In this document: positions 36,901-39,900 of the stretch, in pieces | How positions within the stretch are numbered: the stretch's first letter is position 1 | How the letters are laid out: the number at the start of each line of letters is the position of its first letter | Assembly (NCBI RefSeq): GCF_963678635.1 | Contig: NC_087064.1 | Span: 36,899,716-36,963,715, forward strand | DNA length: 64,000 nucleotides | Reading direction: 5' to 3' | DNA from: Symsagittifera roscoffensis | Lineage: Eukaryota > Xenacoelomorpha > Acoela > Convolutidae | Made by a program: the position numbers and the translations under genes | Notes under the pieces: model-generated | The model's input: the letters and a program-made list of their open reading frames with translations, nothing else | What the model was told of the DNA's origin: nothing | Database searches by the model: none

Positions 36901-39900
36901 GATAACTGAGAAGGAGTTGACCGAAAAAATTCGACTCGGAGAAATGTTTGGAGTTGCGGATGTTGAAATTGAGGTACCAGATCACTTGAAGTCGAAATTT
37001 TCTCAATTTCCTCCAATATTTAAAAATTGTGAAGTTGGTCGCGCAATGATATAGGCGAGTTCATGAAAAGTTTTGCATCAGAGCAGGATCTATTGAAAAA
37101 ACCGAGATGAATGCTCATTTCTAGCATGATTTTATCGCGAGGACCAATAATTACTCCACTGTTACTGTTTTACCTGAAACATGGTCTGGTTTTGAAAAGA
37201 GTCCACTTCTTTATACAATACCAACCGAAACAGTGTTTCGAGACATTCGTTAATGGAGTAGTTGAAGCAAGACGACAAGGAGATCTTAATCCTGACTCTG
37301 CTGTTTGTGCCAATATTGAGAAAGTTGTTGGTAACAGTGCCTACGGATACCAAATCATGGATCGTTCCAGACATACTCGAACGAAGTATGTAATTGGATC
37401 ATGTGTAAATACTTTGGTGAATGATAAGATGTTCAGAAAGTTGAAATCGGAAAATCGAAAGTTGAACACAAAGAACCGATTATAGTGGGATTTTTCATCT
37501 TACAGTATGCAAAATTAGTAATGCTTGAACTCGTCTATAATTTTTTCGTACCATTCTGCGATCCTGATAAATATGAGTTCATTGAAATGGTTACGGACAG
37601 TTTATATCTTTCAATCAACGGAAGTGATCTCGAGGATATCATCAAACCCGAAATGAAAAGTAAATGGAATTTAATGAGGAGTAACGATTGTAGAGACAAT
37701 TTCACTGCTAATTCAATTTCTAATTTTTCCCCTCGAAAGTGTTGTGAAAAACATAACAAGTATGATCAGAGAACTCCTGGTCTTTTCAAAGAGGAATTTC
37801 GATGCACGGAGATGGTTGCCTTATGCTCCAAAACGTACTGCTGTCTGGATGAAATTAGTAAAACAGTTAAACTGAGTTCAAAAGGTATAAACCAAATAGC
37901 CTTGTTAAACAACTCACCGATGCAGAAATATCGAAGTGTTTTAGTTGAGCAAGCAGAAATTGAGACTACAAACCGAGGATTCAGAGTGCAGAATAATGAA
38001 AAAGTGGTAACTTATGAACTGAAAAAGAAAGCTCTTTCATTTTTCTACCCGAAACGAGAAGTGCTAGCAGATGGAATTCATACATTACCTCTTAAAATTT
38101 AAACTTTCATATATCTCTGATTGCATTTGGTGTAAATTTTATCCTGAAAATCTTTTCTAAGATTCCGTTTTCAATCAATAAATTTTTATTGATGTTAATT
38201 TTTTTTCCTGTTCAAGATCTCTTCACGAAAACTGTTTATCGGCTGTGAAACAAGAGCCAGGAGATTTTTTTATTGAGATTGGCGTTTTTAGTTTGAAAAA
38301 TTTTAATTGTTCCCTAGTTGAAAACTTATTCGTTCATTGAACTCCAGCACTCTCATTTTAAAAAAAAAAAACTAAAATATGACTTCAAAAAAAAGAAAAC
38401 CCTAGTTTGATAGTTTAAATATAATTTTTTCATTTTCAATTTGAAAGAATCGAGAAGGATTTTTGCTGTTCTTTTTTTTATTAAGTTTCAAAATAAATTT
38501 TTGCCTTAATTTTAATCTAATGAATCGTATCATGTCGGATTTTTTTCGTTGCGAAAACTCGACTAAAAATATTTAAATTACTTTATAGGAGACGAAATTT
38601 AGCAAAACGAGTAAATGACTTTTTAAACTAAGACAATCAAAAATCTTAATACTATCATTCACTTCACTCAGTTTAAATATATGTTTTCAGTTAAATATAT
38701 CATTTAAATATATGAGGTCAGTTTTTGTAATGCTCTAGTTTTTGCTGCTCTTTTTTTCTTCTCCTGAGACCGTCTCCGCATCGGATGCACAATTTGACGT
38801 TTCCTTTTCTGCAGTTTTTGATCTTCCTGAGGAAGTATCGTTGTGGTTGTTCCTTCTTCAGTGGTTGTGGAGCACACCGGTCTCGTTTCCATGTCAATCA
38901 TGTTTATATGCACGAATTCTCGTTTTCCGAGAGCTATCTCAGCAGCTGCCAGCATGTATTCAAATGAGGTCCTTTTACGGAGTATTTGATCTCCCAAGTC
39001 GTTTTCGAATTTAGAGTTCTGAGGAAGTATCGTTGTGGTTGTTCCTTCTTCAGTGGTTGTGGAGCACACCGGTCTCGTTTCCATGTCAATCATGTTTATA
39101 TGCACGAATTCTCGTTTTCCGAGAGCTATCTCAGCAGCTGCCAGCATCATTTTAAAGGAGAAGATCAAAAGAAGTTAAAGTTGAAATTTATTTAGCAAGC
39201 TTAGAGGTTGCTTAAGAAACTGGAAGTATGAGAGAGAATGAATTTGATTTTAAGTTTAGAAAAGGAAGGAACAAGAACTTCCTCTATTGGCTAATTTATT
39301 TTTTTCCTTCCTTATTTTTAAATACATCAAAAAGGGAGCAGTGATACTGGATAAATAGTTCGATAAATAATTCAAGTGAAAACAATAATCTGATACAATT
39401 GTTTTCCCCTCGGTGATGTCATTAAGCTATCCACCCTAATTACCTATAAACAATTTACTCCCAAGGATGCCGGTTAAATACCCGATAAGTAATTCAAGTG
39501 AAAAAAATTAATCTGATAAGAGTTTGTTTCCCTCAGCGATGTCACAGAGTTATCCACTTAATTAACAATTGGATAAAATTTCCCCAATAATTCCGGTCAT
39601 ATACCCCAAAAATTAACGCAGGTGAAAAAATTAATCTGATCAGATCTTTATTACGACCCCCGAGAAAAAAAAGATTAGGCTAATTGAGTAACATAGTCAC
39701 GCGACCTTGACAGGTTGACCTTTCTCCGAAAACAGGCATGACCTCTTGTTGCGCTATACTACTAACCCATCTTAAGAAAACTGGATCAATAGGTAAAGTT
39801 TTTATTCCGCTGGAAATCTAAAAATTAAATTCCATTTTCGATACTACAAATCGCTCACGTTTTTTGCGCCATTTCCACGTTCGTATTTAGGTAACTTTCA

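Larger units (their letters stand above)
21910..39763. mobile_element. Maverick/Polinton DNA transposon (17,854 bp)
   Basis: The ends are AGTAGTATAGCG... inverted repeats of 271 bp (21910-22180 and 39493-39763) that appear identical. They are flanked by the 6-bp direct repeat AACCCA (21904-21909 and 39764-39769), the target duplication length known for Mavericks. Inside are the family's hallmark genes: protein-primed PolB, rve integrase, packaging ATPase, adenain-like protease and double-jelly-roll-type capsid gene. The element sits in an LRR-gene intron. Several genes are broken, so this copy is probably not autonomous as read. Confidence 0.96.
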
